A DNA stretch of 64,000 bases from Pyrinomonadaceae bacterium. Lineage in GTDB: Bacteria; Acidobacteriota; Blastocatellia; Pyrinomonadales; Pyrinomonadaceae. The first letter of the stretch is position 1, and the number at the start of each line of letters is the position of its first letter. The notes under the pieces are model-generated. The model searched no databases. It was not told the DNA's origin and saw only the letters and a list, made by a program, of their open reading frames with translations. Positions 50,981 to 60,795 of the stretch are shown here, in pieces. The stretch lies in the NCBI GenBank assembly GCA_026129865.1, contig JAHCHG010000001.1, positions 1 to 64,000 of the forward strand. The letters are read 5' to 3'. The translations under genes and the position numbers were made by a program.

Positions 50981-53974
50981 CTATAATGGTATAAAAACCT
51001 CGATCGTCGTTCCTTTACCGAACTTCGAATCGATCAAAATTTCACCGCCGAGAAGCTGAGTTCGCTCTCTTAATCCGACCAACCCGAGCCCGCCTTTATC
51101 CGGTTTGATTTTCGCGGTGTCAAAACCTTTGCCGTTGTCTTTAATAATGATCGAAATTCTTTTTTTCTGCCGTTTTATCTCGACCAGAGCATTTTCGGCG
51201 TTTGAATGCTTGATTATGTTATTTAACGCTTCCTGAACAATGCGGTAGATATTTATCTCCTCATCTTTGGCAATCAGATCGTCAATCGAATCAATCTCGC
51301 TTTCGATCTCGATTACTTCCGAAACCTTTCTAACCATCGATTTCAGAGCTTTTGTCAGACCCAAACGGTCGAGTGTTTGCGGTCTCAGATTATTTGTTAT
51401 CTCTCTAATTCCGATCAACGCATTAGCGGCGGTTTCAGAAATTGTATTGATCTCTTTTTCCATCGCCTCTCTGTCTTCATCTTCACCTATCGCAAGCATC
51501 GCACGGTTTTTGATGATGATTAGTTCCTGTCCGAGTCCGTCGTGAAGTTCCGAAGCGAGCCGCTTTCTTTCGGCTTCCTGCGATTCGATCAGCCGCCGAG
51601 AATACTCTGTTTTCGTTTCGGCGATCTGCATGAAATGCGAAATGCGTTCGTAAAAAAAATAAATGATTATTCCGAAAGCGCTTAAAACCGTTAAAATCTT
51701 AAACCACCAGGTTTGATAATAAAACGGCAGTTTCTCAACTTTGATCGTTGCACCCTCCGTATTCCAAACTCCGTCGCGGTTGGCGGCAATTACGTGAAAC
51801 GTATATTCGCCGGGCGGAATATTATTATAAAAAGCGGTTCGCCGCGTTCCGGCTTCGTTCCATTTTGCCTCGAGACCTTCGAGCCGGTAGCGAAACTTAA
51901 CGAGTTCAGGATTGGTGAAACTGATTCCCGTATAATTTATTTCCAGATTTTCCTGACCTGGCTGAATTTCAATTATTTCGTCGTATTTTCCGATGTCTTT
52001 TTTATCGATCGAGATCTCTTCGATATGAACCGGCGGCGGCAATTTATTGACCGGAATTTCATTGGGGTTAACAATGGCAACGCCTTTCTGAGTCGGAAAC
52101 CAGAGTTCTCCGTTGCTTCGCTTGATTCCCGCCGGCTGCTTTCCGCCGTTTCCTTCAAGATTCAATAAGCCGTCTTTTTTGTTGTATGAAATGATCTCAA
52201 CCCTTTCGATCTTGCCGTCGGCAAAATCGTTGAGTTGTTCTTTTCTGACGCGGTAAATTCCGTTATTCGTGTTTATCCAAAACCATCCTTTGTCATCCTC
52301 AAGCGTGCAGAAAACATTCTGGTTCAGCAGCCCGTCGTTTTTGGTAATGCGTTTAAACTTTCCATCTTTATAGCGAATCAAACCGTAATCGTATGTCCCG
52401 ACCCAGATCGTGCTTTCCGCATCTTGATAGATGCTCCTGATCTCGTCATTCGTCAAAAATTCCTGCTCGCTTAACGGATTAAACTTGCCGTCCGTGTAAA
52501 CCGATAAACCGCGTCGTGTTCCGATAAGGAATTGACCGCTTTTCGTTTTGTAGATTTTAGTTATTTCATCGTTCGCCAAACCGTCTTTGGTAGTAAATAT
52601 CTTCAGATCCACTCCGTTATATCTCGCCAAACCGCTCCCGCTTCCCATCAAGATATCGCCGTTATCGTCCTGATTAATATCGTAAACATTGATGCGGTCG
52701 GGAAGACGAACAAATTTTTCGTCTTTCAGATATCCGACCGCACCGAGCGCCGCGATCCATAACCGCTGCTGATCATCCTCAAAAAGCGCGGTCGGCAAAT
52801 TTCCGATCGGGTCTGGATTTAAAACGCGAAAGTTGTCATTTTCGTCATATTTAATTAGCGCGTCGGTCCAAACTCCTACCCACACGTTTTTTTTGCTGTC
52901 CTCAAATATCGGATAACAAACATCTTTTTCGGTGTTCCAATCGGCTTTTGAATAGACCTCAAATGTTTTCGGGCTGGCGTAGATCAAACCCGCGTTAAAA
53001 GTACCCATCCAAATTCCGCCTTCGCGATCTACGGTCAGCGAATCAACCCGGTTTTTGTCGAAATCCGCCATTGGAGAAAGTTTTTGATACCGGTCAAAAT
53101 TAATTTCCTCTTTATCGAGTTCTGTCGCGTCGAGCACTGAAAAACCGCCGTCGTTGCCGGTCCATAAATTGCCTTTTGCGTCTTCGGCAAAATCGAACGT
53201 ATATTTCATCTCTTCAAAATCCCGGACAATCCCCCGGCGAATTCGATAAACTGCTCTCGGCGTAAAATAAAGCCATATATTTCCGAACCGGTCTTCAAAC
53301 ATTTTCGGCATTGCGGAATGATGCTGCTCCTTTGGAAACGTATAGTATTGCGCTTGCCCGCGAAAGACCCGGCGAATACCCGTATTTTTTTCACCGGGAC
53401 TTCCCGTATTTTCTGTCAGCCAGACACCGCCTTTTCTATCTCTAAAAATTATTCTGCTTGAGTTTGAGCTTGTAGGAATTTCGAACCGCACAAATTTTCC
53501 GTTTTCATAAACATAGTTTCCGCGGTCGGTGTTAAATATCAGATTGCCGTTGATGTCTGTGAAAAGAAAACTGCTTTTGATCGTTCCTTCGTAATCTTTG
53601 TCTTTTAAGTAACTTGTAAACTGTCCGTCCTCATATTTAACGAGGGTGAACCTGTCCGATAAAAACCAGATCCGTCCGCCGCCGTCCGACTCTATGATTA
53701 AAAAACGGCTTTCTTCCAAACCTTCCGAATTCGATTTATTGAAAAACTTAAAACGAACGCCGTCAAAACGAAAGATCCCGCCATTCGTCACGCCCCAAAT
53801 GTAACCGTCACTCGATTGAATTAAGTCATTTACACTGTTTTGCGGCAAGCCCTGTTCTGTTGTCCAATTATCGATACGGTACTGTGCATATATGCCGGAA
53901 TTTAGACAAAGAATTAAAAAACCATAAAATAATAGTTTCGCGCGAACGATGGTTTTCCGGATGCTGTAACCCAT
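50981..53974 (-). CDS. Propeller-sensor histidine kinase (module copy 2)
   Basis: 997 residues with the same plan as copy 1: signal/anchor, propeller repeats (about 30-655), Y_Y_Y (about 675-745), one membrane helix (about 760-780), HisKA_3 with ELHDGLGQE (His near 811) and HATPase (EINIYRIVQEALNN, DNGKGFD, LGLVGLRER). The propeller is much more diverged between copies than the Y_Y_Y domain, which suggests different ligands. The first gene of copy 2 on the minus strand. Confidence 0.95.
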   Translation of the reverse strand: MGYSIRKTIVRAKLLFYGFLILCLNSGIYAQYRIDNWTTEQGLPQNSVNDLIQSSDGYIWGVTNGGIFRFDGVRFKFFNKSNSEGLEESRFLIIESDGGGRIWFLSDRFTLVKYEDGQFTSYLKDKDYEGTIKSSFLFTDINGNLIFNTDRGNYVYENGKFVRFEIPTSSNSSRIIFRDRKGGVWLTENTGSPGEKNTGIRRVFRGQAQYYTFPKEQHHSAMPKMFEDRFGNIWLYFTPRAVYRIRRGIVRDFEEMKYTFDFAEDAKGNLWTGNDGGFSVLDATELDKEEINFDRYQKLSPMADFDKNRVDSLTVDREGGIWMGTFNAGLIYASPKTFEVYSKADWNTEKDVCYPIFEDSKKNVWVGVWTDALIKYDENDNFRVLNPDPIGNLPTALFEDDQQRLWIAALGAVGYLKDEKFVRLPDRINVYDINQDDNGDILMGSGSGLARYNGVDLKIFTTKDGLANDEITKIYKTKSGQFLIGTRRGLSVYTDGKFNPLSEQEFLTNDEIRSIYQDAESTIWVGTYDYGLIRYKDGKFKRITKNDGLLNQNVFCTLEDDKGWFWINTNNGIYRVRKEQLNDFADGKIERVEIISYNKKDGLLNLEGNGGKQPAGIKRSNGELWFPTQKGVAIVNPNEIPVNKLPPPVHIEEISIDKKDIGKYDEIIEIQPGQENLEINYTGISFTNPELVKFRYRLEGLEAKWNEAGTRRTAFYNNIPPGEYTFHVIAANRDGVWNTEGATIKVEKLPFYYQTWWFKILTVLSAFGIIIYFFYERISHFMQIAETKTEYSRRLIESQEAERKRLASELHDGLGQELIIIKNRAMLAIGEDEDREAMEKEINTISETAANALIGIREITNNLRPQTLDRLGLTKALKSMVRKVSEVIEIESEIDSIDDLIAKDEEINIYRIVQEALNNIIKHSNAENALVEIKRQKKRISIIIKDNGKGFDTAKIKPDKGGLGLVGLRERTQLLGGEILIDSKFGKGTTIEVFIPL

Positions 53975-54131
53975 GCTTTTTTTGGAATGTAGTCAAATCA
54001 TACACAATGACCGGTTATTTTCAATTTTTTACCGATTACCCAAACGCCAGTCTAGACCTTCTGAAAACTGATCAGAACAAACGGACCGAATTTACATAAC
54101 GTGAACGTGATCATTGACGTATAGTTTAAGA

Positions 54132-55385
54132 ATGTTCTTCGCCGCGAAATACCTATTATTTGCGGAATCGTTTTCACAGGCTTTAAGGAGTTTGCGGAGC
54201 AACAAACTGCGCACGTTTTTAACTCTCCTGGGCATAATTGTCGGTGTCACTGCAGTAATTGCAGTGATGACGATAATTAACGGACTCGATCAAACCGTCG
54301 CCAGCACGTTTTCCGCGCAAGGGTCGACTGTGTTCAGCGTGTCGAAAAGACCGCTGGTGATCACTTCGCGTGAAGATTTTATCGAGTTTAATAAACGAAA
54401 GGACGTTACAAAACAGGATGCCGAAGCGATCGAACGGCTATGCCGCTTATGCTGGCGCATCGGCACGGCGGTAAACGGCGGCGGGCTCATCAAATATCGC
54501 GAAAACCGCTCCGAAAACGTGCCTGTTCGCGGGCTTTCGCTTTCTATGTTTGAGATCGAAAACATCGCTCTGCAAACCGGCAGAGCATGGACGAAAGAAG
54601 AAGGCGAAGCCGGCAAAAACGTGGCGGTGATCGGCGTTGATATTATTGAAAATTTGTTTGACAGCCGGGCGCCCGAAGAAGTTCTCGGCGAGGAAATTCG
54701 GGTCGACGGAATTCCATATCGTGTCTTAGGCATAGCCGCACCGCTTGGAAAGGTTCTGGGATTTTCCAGGGATAACTTTGTCTACTTGCCGTTCGATACA
54801 GGACAACGTCTCTTCGGCGCGCGCGATTCGATCACGATACATATTCAGGTTGAAAATTCGGATCAATTTGAAAACGCAAAGGACGAGGTTCGCGTTATCA
54901 TGCGCAACCGACGCGGCAAAAAATTCGGAGACAAGGACGACGGATTTGCTGTCGAATCGCAGGACGCATTCATCGGAATTTATCAAAATGCGACCTCCGG
55001 GATCTATTTTGCGACGTTCGGTGTCGCTGTCGTATCTCTTGTCGTCGGCGGGATCGTCGTTATGAACATAATGCTCGTCTCGGTTACCGAACGGACGAAA
55101 GAGATCGGACTTCGCAAAGCGGTCGGTGCACGAAGATCGGATATTCTCCAACAGTTTTTGATCGAATCCGTTACCGTAACGATAATCGGCGGCGCGATCG
55201 GCGTTTTTACCGGTTACGGGCTCGCGTTTCTGCTCGCGACCGTGATGGGGTTTCCGTTGATAATAAACCCGTCCTCTGCTGTCCTCGGCGTTGTTGTTTC
55301 ATTCGTCGTCGGGCTGATCAGCGGAATTTATCCTGCGTACAATGCAGCCAAACTTGACCCGATCGAAGCGATGAGAAACGAATAG
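54132..55385 (+). CDS. MacB-like ABC permease 1
   Basis: 417 residues from ATG 54132 (a TTG 18 bases upstream is a weaker start). First helix at about 25-50 after an SLRSNKLRTFLTLLG motif, a large periplasmic MacB_PCD domain (about 55-285), then three helices of the FtsX domain with SVTERTKEIGLRKAVGAR between the second and third and a terminal LDPIEAMRNE. Such permeases move substrates from the periplasm by mechanical force rather than across the inner membrane. No ATPase is fused. First of four paralogues on the strand. Confidence 0.93.
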   Translation: MFFAAKYLLFAESFSQALRSLRSNKLRTFLTLLGIIVGVTAVIAVMTIINGLDQTVASTFSAQGSTVFSVSKRPLVITSREDFIEFNKRKDVTKQDAEAIERLCRLCWRIGTAVNGGGLIKYRENRSENVPVRGLSLSMFEIENIALQTGRAWTKEEGEAGKNVAVIGVDIIENLFDSRAPEEVLGEEIRVDGIPYRVLGIAAPLGKVLGFSRDNFVYLPFDTGQRLFGARDSITIHIQVENSDQFENAKDEVRVIMRNRRGKKFGDKDDGFAVESQDAFIGIYQNATSGIYFATFGVAVVSLVVGGIVVMNIMLVSVTERTKEIGLRKAVGARRSDILQQFLIESVTVTIIGGAIGVFTGYGLAFLLATVMGFPLIINPSSAVLGVVVSFVVGLISGIYPAYNAAKLDPIEAMRNE

Positions 55386-55390
55386 TATAG

Positions 55391-55960
55391 TTTGGGAAGT
55401 GTTGAAAGTCGCGAAAGTCTGGGAAGTTTGCGCGGCGAAATTTAAAATCACATTCTATCTTCCAAACGCGTTAGTAAAATTGATTTATAAGGAAATGGCA
55501 ACGTTTAAGAGATTCGAAGATATTAAGGCTTGGCAAAAAGCTCGCGTGTTGAACAAAATGATCTATAAGATCACAGGAGAAGGTATGTTTTCGAGAGATT
55601 TTGATCTTCGCAGTCAGCTTCGAAGATCCAGTGTTTCGATCATGGCAAATATAGCTGAAGGGCAAGGAAGACGGACAGACAGGGATTTCGCAAATTTTCT
55701 TAATATAACTCTAGGGTCGATCGCCGAAACAAAGTCGCACCTTTATGTGGCGCTAGATCTGGATTATGTTCAAAAAGAAAAATTCGATGAACTTTAAGAA
55801 AGACTCGATGAGATAGGAAAAATGACGTTCGCCCTAAGCCAACATTTAAGACGGTAACAGCAGAAACGCAAATGACCCTTAAGATTCACCAACTTCTAAA
55901 CATCTTGGCACCTAAGGACTTCCTGGACTTTCAGGACTTCCCAGACTTCCCCCACTTCGG
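55391..55960. repeat. Inverted-repeat-bounded element carrying a four-helix-bundle gene
   Basis: Perfect 13-base inverted repeats (AAGTCTGGGAAGT at 55415-55427 and its complement at 55936-55948), within longer GGGAAGT / GGACTTCC-rich ends, flank the S23-like gene. The element starts 6 bases after the permease 1 stop and ends at the ribosome site of permease 2. It looks like an insertion resembling 23S rRNA intervening-sequence elements, which also carry an S23-type gene between complementary ends. Confidence 0.6.
55495..55797 (+). CDS. Four-helix-bundle protein (S23 / IVP family), prematurely stopped
   Basis: 100 residues from ATG 55495, chosen for TAAGGA just before it and because MATFKRFEDIKAWQKAR is the normal family N-terminus. 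RRSSVSIMANIAEGQGR and FLNITLGSIAETKSHL are hallmark motifs. The family is usually near 115-120 residues: here TAA at 55795 stops the frame, but the same frame reads on for 19 more codons (ERLDEIGK..LSQHLRR) to TAA at 55855 with clear family character. One base change (such as CAA to TAA) would explain this. Function of the family is unknown; a related protein, Avd, serves in diversity-generating retroelements. Confidence 0.82.
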   Translation: MATFKRFEDIKAWQKARVLNKMIYKITGEGMFSRDFDLRSQLRRSSVSIMANIAEGQGRRTDRDFANFLNITLGSIAETKSHLYVALDLDYVQKEKFDEL

Positions 55961-55966
55961 AGCCGA

Positions 55967-57211
55967 ATGAAACTCGAGGATTTAAAAGAATCGTCAAAAA
56001 TGGCGCTCGCGACTTTGCGGGCGAATAAACTTCGTTCCGGATTAACGATCATGGGAGTGTCGGTCGGAGTTTTGACGGTTCTTTCAATGGTTTCTATTAT
56101 TCAGGGATTGAACAAAACGTTCGCCGAACAGATCGAATCGCTCGGGTCGAATACTATTTTTATCGCGAAATTCGAACCTAGTTTTGGTCGACCGCCAAAT
56201 CAGGAAGAACGCCAACGCAAGGAACTCACGATCGAAGACGCTGAAGCAATTCAAAATGAATCCGACGCGATCGCCGGCGTGTCGCCGTTTCAGCGGAAGA
56301 TCGCCGAAACGATTCGATATAAGGAAAAGCAGAGCGATACCCCGATCCTTTTTGGAACAACGCCTGACTATACTTTTACAAATTCGCAGTTTGTCGGCAG
56401 CGGAAGGTTTATTTCCGAGATCGACATCGACGAACGCCGCAACGTTGCTGTTCTTGGTCGCGACGTTGTTAAAGCATTATTCAAAGAGTATGAAGATCCG
56501 ATCGGGAAAGACATAAAGATTCAGGGTCGGGAATTTACCGTCATCGGAGTGATGGAAGACCTCGGTTCGTTCTTCGGTCAATCCCGAGATAACATAGTAT
56601 TTATTCCGCTGACGACGATGCAGAAATATTATCCGGAAATTGTTGCGCCCGAAATGGTTTTTGCGATCATCGTCCGTCCGAAAACCCGCGCGGAGGTAAA
56701 GAACGCGATGGATGACATTCGCGATACGCTCCGGCGCCGGCGGCAGGTTCCTTTCGGCGAACCGGACACGTTCGGAATATCCTCGCAGGACGCGCTGCTT
56801 GATATTTACAATCAGCTGACGGGGGCTACATACCTGGTTCTGACCGCGATCTCAGCGGTCGCGCTGATGATCGGCGGTATCGGCGTAATGAACATTATGC
56901 TTGTCTCTGTTACCGAGCGGACGAAAGAGATCGGTATTCGAAAGGCTGTCGGTGCAACGCGTACAAATATTCTTTCACAGTTTTTGATCGAAGCCGTCGT
57001 GCTGACCGCGATCGGCGGGGTTATCGGATTAGCTGCCGGCGAAGGCTTGAGCTTTTTGATCAACCGTTTTTCGCCGCTTCCGGCTTTTATTCCGGTCTGG
57101 GCGATCCTTTTGGGACTGGCAGTTTCGGCAGGAATCGGCATCGTTTTCGGACTTTATCCGGCGTGGAAAGCCTCGCGGCTTGATCCGATCGACGCGCTTC
57201 GATACGAATAG
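55967..57211 (+). CDS. MacB-like ABC permease 2
   Basis: 414 residues with the same plan as permease 1: helix 1 at about 25-45, MacB_PCD (about 50-280), FtsX helices with SVTERTKEIGIRKAVGATR, and terminal LDPIDALRYE. Ribosome site CGGAG is just upstream of the ATG and at the edge of the S23 element. No ATPase. Likely partner of the ABC ATPase at 37103 or one outside the window. Confidence 0.94.
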   Translation: MKLEDLKESSKMALATLRANKLRSGLTIMGVSVGVLTVLSMVSIIQGLNKTFAEQIESLGSNTIFIAKFEPSFGRPPNQEERQRKELTIEDAEAIQNESDAIAGVSPFQRKIAETIRYKEKQSDTPILFGTTPDYTFTNSQFVGSGRFISEIDIDERRNVAVLGRDVVKALFKEYEDPIGKDIKIQGREFTVIGVMEDLGSFFGQSRDNIVFIPLTTMQKYYPEIVAPEMVFAIIVRPKTRAEVKNAMDDIRDTLRRRRQVPFGEPDTFGISSQDALLDIYNQLTGATYLVLTAISAVALMIGGIGVMNIMLVSVTERTKEIGIRKAVGATRTNILSQFLIEAVVLTAIGGVIGLAAGEGLSFLINRFSPLPAFIPVWAILLGLAVSAGIGIVFGLYPAWKASRLDPIDALRYE

Positions 57212-57299
57212 ACGTTTACAAAACTTTACAGAATCCGATAACTTATTGTGCCCGAATAACGTAATATAGTCTTTGAACTGACCGATCTGACCTGCTCAT

Positions 57300-58526
57300 A
57301 TGAATTTTGCCGAGACATTAAAACTTGCGTTCGCCGCGATCTGGGGACATAAACTTCGCTCGTTTCTAACCCTTCTCGGAATGATCATCGGCGTTACTGC
57401 GTTCATGGTCGTCCTTTCCGTTCTTCAGGGATTCAATACCTACGTTGACGAAAAGATCGCAGGAATCGGCTCTAATTCATTTACAATAAACAGATTTAGC
57501 TTTGACGATTTTAAGGATTCGGATACTTTGGCTGAAGCGCAGCGGCGCAATAGAGAGCTCGAGCTCGAAGAATTGGAATTTGTAAGATCGAACGGCGACC
57601 TGATCAAGGCGATCGGCGCAAAAACGCGCGGAAACCGGATGCAGGTCAAACGCGGTTCCGAATTGCTTGAGGACATAAGCGTCGAAGGCGCGGAGCCCGT
57701 AATCGCTGAGATCGAAAAGGTCGAGATCGAATCCGGCAGATATTTTGTAAAGGAAGAGAACGAAAGCGGAGCGCGCGTTGCTTTTATCGGTGCAGATATC
57801 GAAAAAAATCTTTTCCCGAGAAGTTCCGCAGTTGGCGAGGAGATAAAGATCGGCGGGCTTCCCTATCGCGTCGTCGGAGTCGCCGTTGCGAAGGGAACGG
57901 TGTTCGGACAGCCGCAGGACGCCTTTATTCACATTCCGATAAAGACCTATCTGAAAAGCAAAAATCAGTGGAGCAGCCTCTATTTTGTCGGAACGTCGTA
58001 CTCCGACGAAACATTTGACGACGCGGTCGAACAGGCTCGGGCGTTGATGAGGATCAAACGAAAAGTTTCGCCCGGTGAAAAGGATAATTTCGGGATCTTT
58101 ACTCCTGACGCGATCACGAATCTTCGCGATCAGGTTCTCGGACCGATCTTTATCGTAATTATCGCCGTGCCCACGATCGCGCTTCTGGTCGGTGCGATCG
58201 TTATTATGAATATCATGCTCGTCGCAGTTACCGAACGAACGCGCGAGATCGGTATTCGAAAAAGTCTCGGAGCGCGGCAGGCTGATATTTTGAAGCAGTT
58301 TTTGTCGGAATCCGCGACCCTTGCAGCGATCGGTGGTTTTATCGGGCTGATCCTTGCCGAATTGATCGGGGTTATCGTCACGGCGTACGTAATTCAAACA
58401 AAGATTCCCTGGTGGGCGGCGATCCTCGCGATCGGTGTATCGGCGGCGGTCGGAATTTTAGCCGGATTATTCCCCGCGTGGAAAGCAGCGCGGCTCGACC
58501 CGATCGAAGCGTTAAGGGCTGATTAA
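57300..58526 (+). CDS. MacB-like ABC permease 3
   Basis: 408 residues; helix 1 follows LAFAAIWGHKLRSFLTLLGMIIGV; MacB_PCD to about 280; the FtsX part has AVTERTREIGIRKSLGARQ and ends LDPIEALRAD. The periplasmic domain is the most different of the four. It lies 88 bases after permease 2 and 6 bases before permease 4. Confidence 0.94.
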   Translation: MNFAETLKLAFAAIWGHKLRSFLTLLGMIIGVTAFMVVLSVLQGFNTYVDEKIAGIGSNSFTINRFSFDDFKDSDTLAEAQRRNRELELEELEFVRSNGDLIKAIGAKTRGNRMQVKRGSELLEDISVEGAEPVIAEIEKVEIESGRYFVKEENESGARVAFIGADIEKNLFPRSSAVGEEIKIGGLPYRVVGVAVAKGTVFGQPQDAFIHIPIKTYLKSKNQWSSLYFVGTSYSDETFDDAVEQARALMRIKRKVSPGEKDNFGIFTPDAITNLRDQVLGPIFIVIIAVPTIALLVGAIVIMNIMLVAVTERTREIGIRKSLGARQADILKQFLSESATLAAIGGFIGLILAELIGVIVTAYVIQTKIPWWAAILAIGVSAAVGILAGLFPAWKAARLDPIEALRAD

Positions 58527-58532
58527 ACGAAC

Positions 58533-59789
58533 ATGGCTTTAAGCAATACTTTCTTCGAAAACTTCAAAATGGCTTTCGCAACTTTGCGAAGCAACAAGCT
58601 GCGTTCGCTTTTGACGATCGTCGGAGTAATTATCGGCGTTATAACGGTCATGCTGATCTCGTCGATCATCAGCGGGATCAATGTTGCGGTTGAAAAACAG
58701 ATCGAATCTTTCGGGACCAATTCAATTTTTCTTTATAAATATAACGTCGGTATCCAGATCGGAAGACGCTCGAGAGAAGAGCGTATGCGCAAACCTTTGA
58801 CGATCGAAGACGCCGAAGCTATCAAAAATCTTCCGGCAATCGAAACCGCCGTTCCGCAGCTTGATGTTTCCAGCGACAAGTGGGGCGCGAAGATTCTTGT
58901 TACCGGAAAGAATGGAAAAACATCTTCGTCTGTCAGGCTTACCGGTACAACGCCCGATATCGAGAAAACGACGACAGAAATCTTGATGGAAGGGAGATGG
59001 TTTACGCCGAGCGAAAATGAGACAAAAACCGATGTTGCTCTGATCGGTCAAGCGGTCGTCGACAGCTATTTTCCGTGGGGATCTCCGGTCGGTGAAACGA
59101 TCGAGATCGGCGGTCGCGAATTTCGTGTGATCGGTGTTTTGGAGAAAAAAGAACAGCTATTCGGCGGCGACGGCGGCAACGACTCTTCCAACGTTATTTA
59201 TATGCCGATGGGAGCCGCGCTGCGTTTAAAGCCGTATTCGGACGATCTTTTTATTCTTGCAGTAGCCAGAAACGGAATGCTGGAAACCGCAAAAGATCAA
59301 GTTCAGGATCTATTGCGCGTACGGCGTCAGGTGCCGTACGGCGAACCGAATAATTTTTCGATGGAAACGGCTGCGAGCATAATCGACCAGTTTAAAGCCA
59401 TTACGCAAGGTGTTTTTCTCGCGATGGTCGTTATTTCGTCCGTCGGATTAATGATCGGCGGTATCGGGGTGATGAATATTATGCTCGTTTCCGTGACCGA
59501 GCGTACGCGCGAGATCGGAATAAGAAAAGCGCTCGGTGCAAAGCAAAGCGATATATTACTTCAGTTTTTAGTTGAAGCGGCGACGCTGACAGGGCTCGGC
59601 GGTCTTATCGGACTTGCTATCGGATGGTCGCTGACGTTCTTGATAAGCTTAGTGTTTCCCTCGTACGTGCCGCTTTGGGCTCCGCTTGTCGGATTTTTTG
59701 CGAGTGTCGGGATCGGTCTCATTTTCGGACTTTTTCCAGCTTGGAAAGCTGCCCGGCTCGATCCGATCGAAGCGTTGCGATACGAGTAA
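58533..59789 (+). CDS. MacB-like ABC permease 4
   Basis: 418 residues; LRSNKLRSLLTIVGVIIGV opens helix 1; MacB_PCD (about 50-290, with a GGDGGNDSS loop); FtsX helices with SVTERTREIGIRKALGAKQ; terminal LDPIEALRYE. Last of the four; its stop codon is two bases from the convergent kinase gene's stop. Confidence 0.94.
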   Translation: MALSNTFFENFKMAFATLRSNKLRSLLTIVGVIIGVITVMLISSIISGINVAVEKQIESFGTNSIFLYKYNVGIQIGRRSREERMRKPLTIEDAEAIKNLPAIETAVPQLDVSSDKWGAKILVTGKNGKTSSSVRLTGTTPDIEKTTTEILMEGRWFTPSENETKTDVALIGQAVVDSYFPWGSPVGETIEIGGREFRVIGVLEKKEQLFGGDGGNDSSNVIYMPMGAALRLKPYSDDLFILAVARNGMLETAKDQVQDLLRVRRQVPYGEPNNFSMETAASIIDQFKAITQGVFLAMVVISSVGLMIGGIGVMNIMLVSVTERTREIGIRKALGAKQSDILLQFLVEAATLTGLGGLIGLAIGWSLTFLISLVFPSYVPLWAPLVGFFASVGIGLIFGLFPAWKAARLDPIEALRYE

Positions 59790-59791
59790 AT

Positions 59792-60766
59792 TTACCGGAT
59801 CATGGCAGATCGCAGTGCCATTCTCGCAGCCGCGACCGCCGGCGGAAATTCCGGTTCAATGAGATAAGCAAAAGGCGCCGCTTCGTTGATCTTCTTCATC
59901 ATCGGGTCGCTGACAAGTGATCCGGCATTAAATACGCTTCCAACTTTAGCGATCGGAAACTCGGTATTTTCGAGGTTTAGATCGCGAATTACCGCAGCGG
60001 CGGCGATCCCGAGTTCAGAACCCGCACGCGCCATTATTTCGCATGCTATCCGATCGCCTTCTTCCGCAGCTTCGGCGACGTATTTTGCAAAACCGGCGAT
60101 CTTTAAATTATCAACCTGCGGCGCATAGATTGCGAGTATCAGATCGTCCGGTTTGCCGGCACGAAAATACGTTAGCGCCTTTTCGGTCAGCGTCGTCTTG
60201 GCTCCGCGGGAATCATAGGCTCGCGCGATCGCCCGCAGCGCGTCGCGGGCGATACCTGCACCGCCGCCCTCATCGCCGGCGAGCGGTCCCCATCCTCCCG
60301 CAGAAGATCTTTTTCCGTCCCTATCTTTTCCCAAACAGATCGACCCGGTTCCGGCGATAACAACCAGACCGGCATCTTCCGCAACTGCGCCGTAGAGCGC
60401 AATTTCGGCATCGGTTACGACTTCGACGTTCTCGATCTTTAACGATTTTGAAACTCGTTCGCGAACGCGGTCCCTCAGGTCTTCGCGGCGAACTCCTGCA
60501 AGTCCGAGAGTCGCTCCAGCCAGGCGAACATTGGACGCGCCCGCGTTATCGCACGCGGATGAAACGGCGGCGACAATGTTCGCAACCGCATTCTCTATTC
60601 CAACCCGAACCGGATTTGAAGCGCCGGATTTCCCTTTCGCTGCAATTTCGGCGAATTCATTGATCAAAACCGCCGACGTTTTCGTCCCGCCGCCGTCGAC
60701 ACCGAGAAAAAGCCTGCCCGTAATTGAACGGCGCGTTTTAGAGATATTTTTGACCGCTGAAACCAT
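59792..60766 (-). CDS. BadF/BcrA-type sugar kinase (N-acetylglucosamine/MurNAc kinase-like)
   Basis: 324 residues, ASKHA fold: phosphate-1 FLGVDGGGTKTSA (about 21-33), a middle VVIAGTGSICLG loop and GGWGPLAGDEGGGAGIARDALRA, as in eukaryotic-type GlcNAc kinases and bacterial MurK. It would phosphorylate an amino sugar with ATP. The divergent LysR gene and the NamZ-fusion gene suggest MurNAc or GlcNAc as substrate. A start at about residue 19 is also possible, since the first 18 residues are outside the domain. Confidence 0.85.
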   Translation of the reverse strand: MVSAVKNISKTRRSITGRLFLGVDGGGTKTSAVLINEFAEIAAKGKSGASNPVRVGIENAVANIVAAVSSACDNAGASNVRLAGATLGLAGVRREDLRDRVRERVSKSLKIENVEVVTDAEIALYGAVAEDAGLVVIAGTGSICLGKDRDGKRSSAGGWGPLAGDEGGGAGIARDALRAIARAYDSRGAKTTLTEKALTYFRAGKPDDLILAIYAPQVDNLKIAGFAKYVAEAAEEGDRIACEIMARAGSELGIAAAAVIRDLNLENTEFPIAKVGSVFNAGSLVSDPMMKKINEAAPFAYLIEPEFPPAVAAARMALRSAMIR

Positions 60767-60795
60767 CGGGTTTTATGGACGAATCTTAGAATTTT

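Noticed and set aside
57477-58397. Minus-strand frame of 306 codons inside permease 3
   Set aside because: Antisense to a clear MacB-like permease; Arg/Asp-rich with no known fold.
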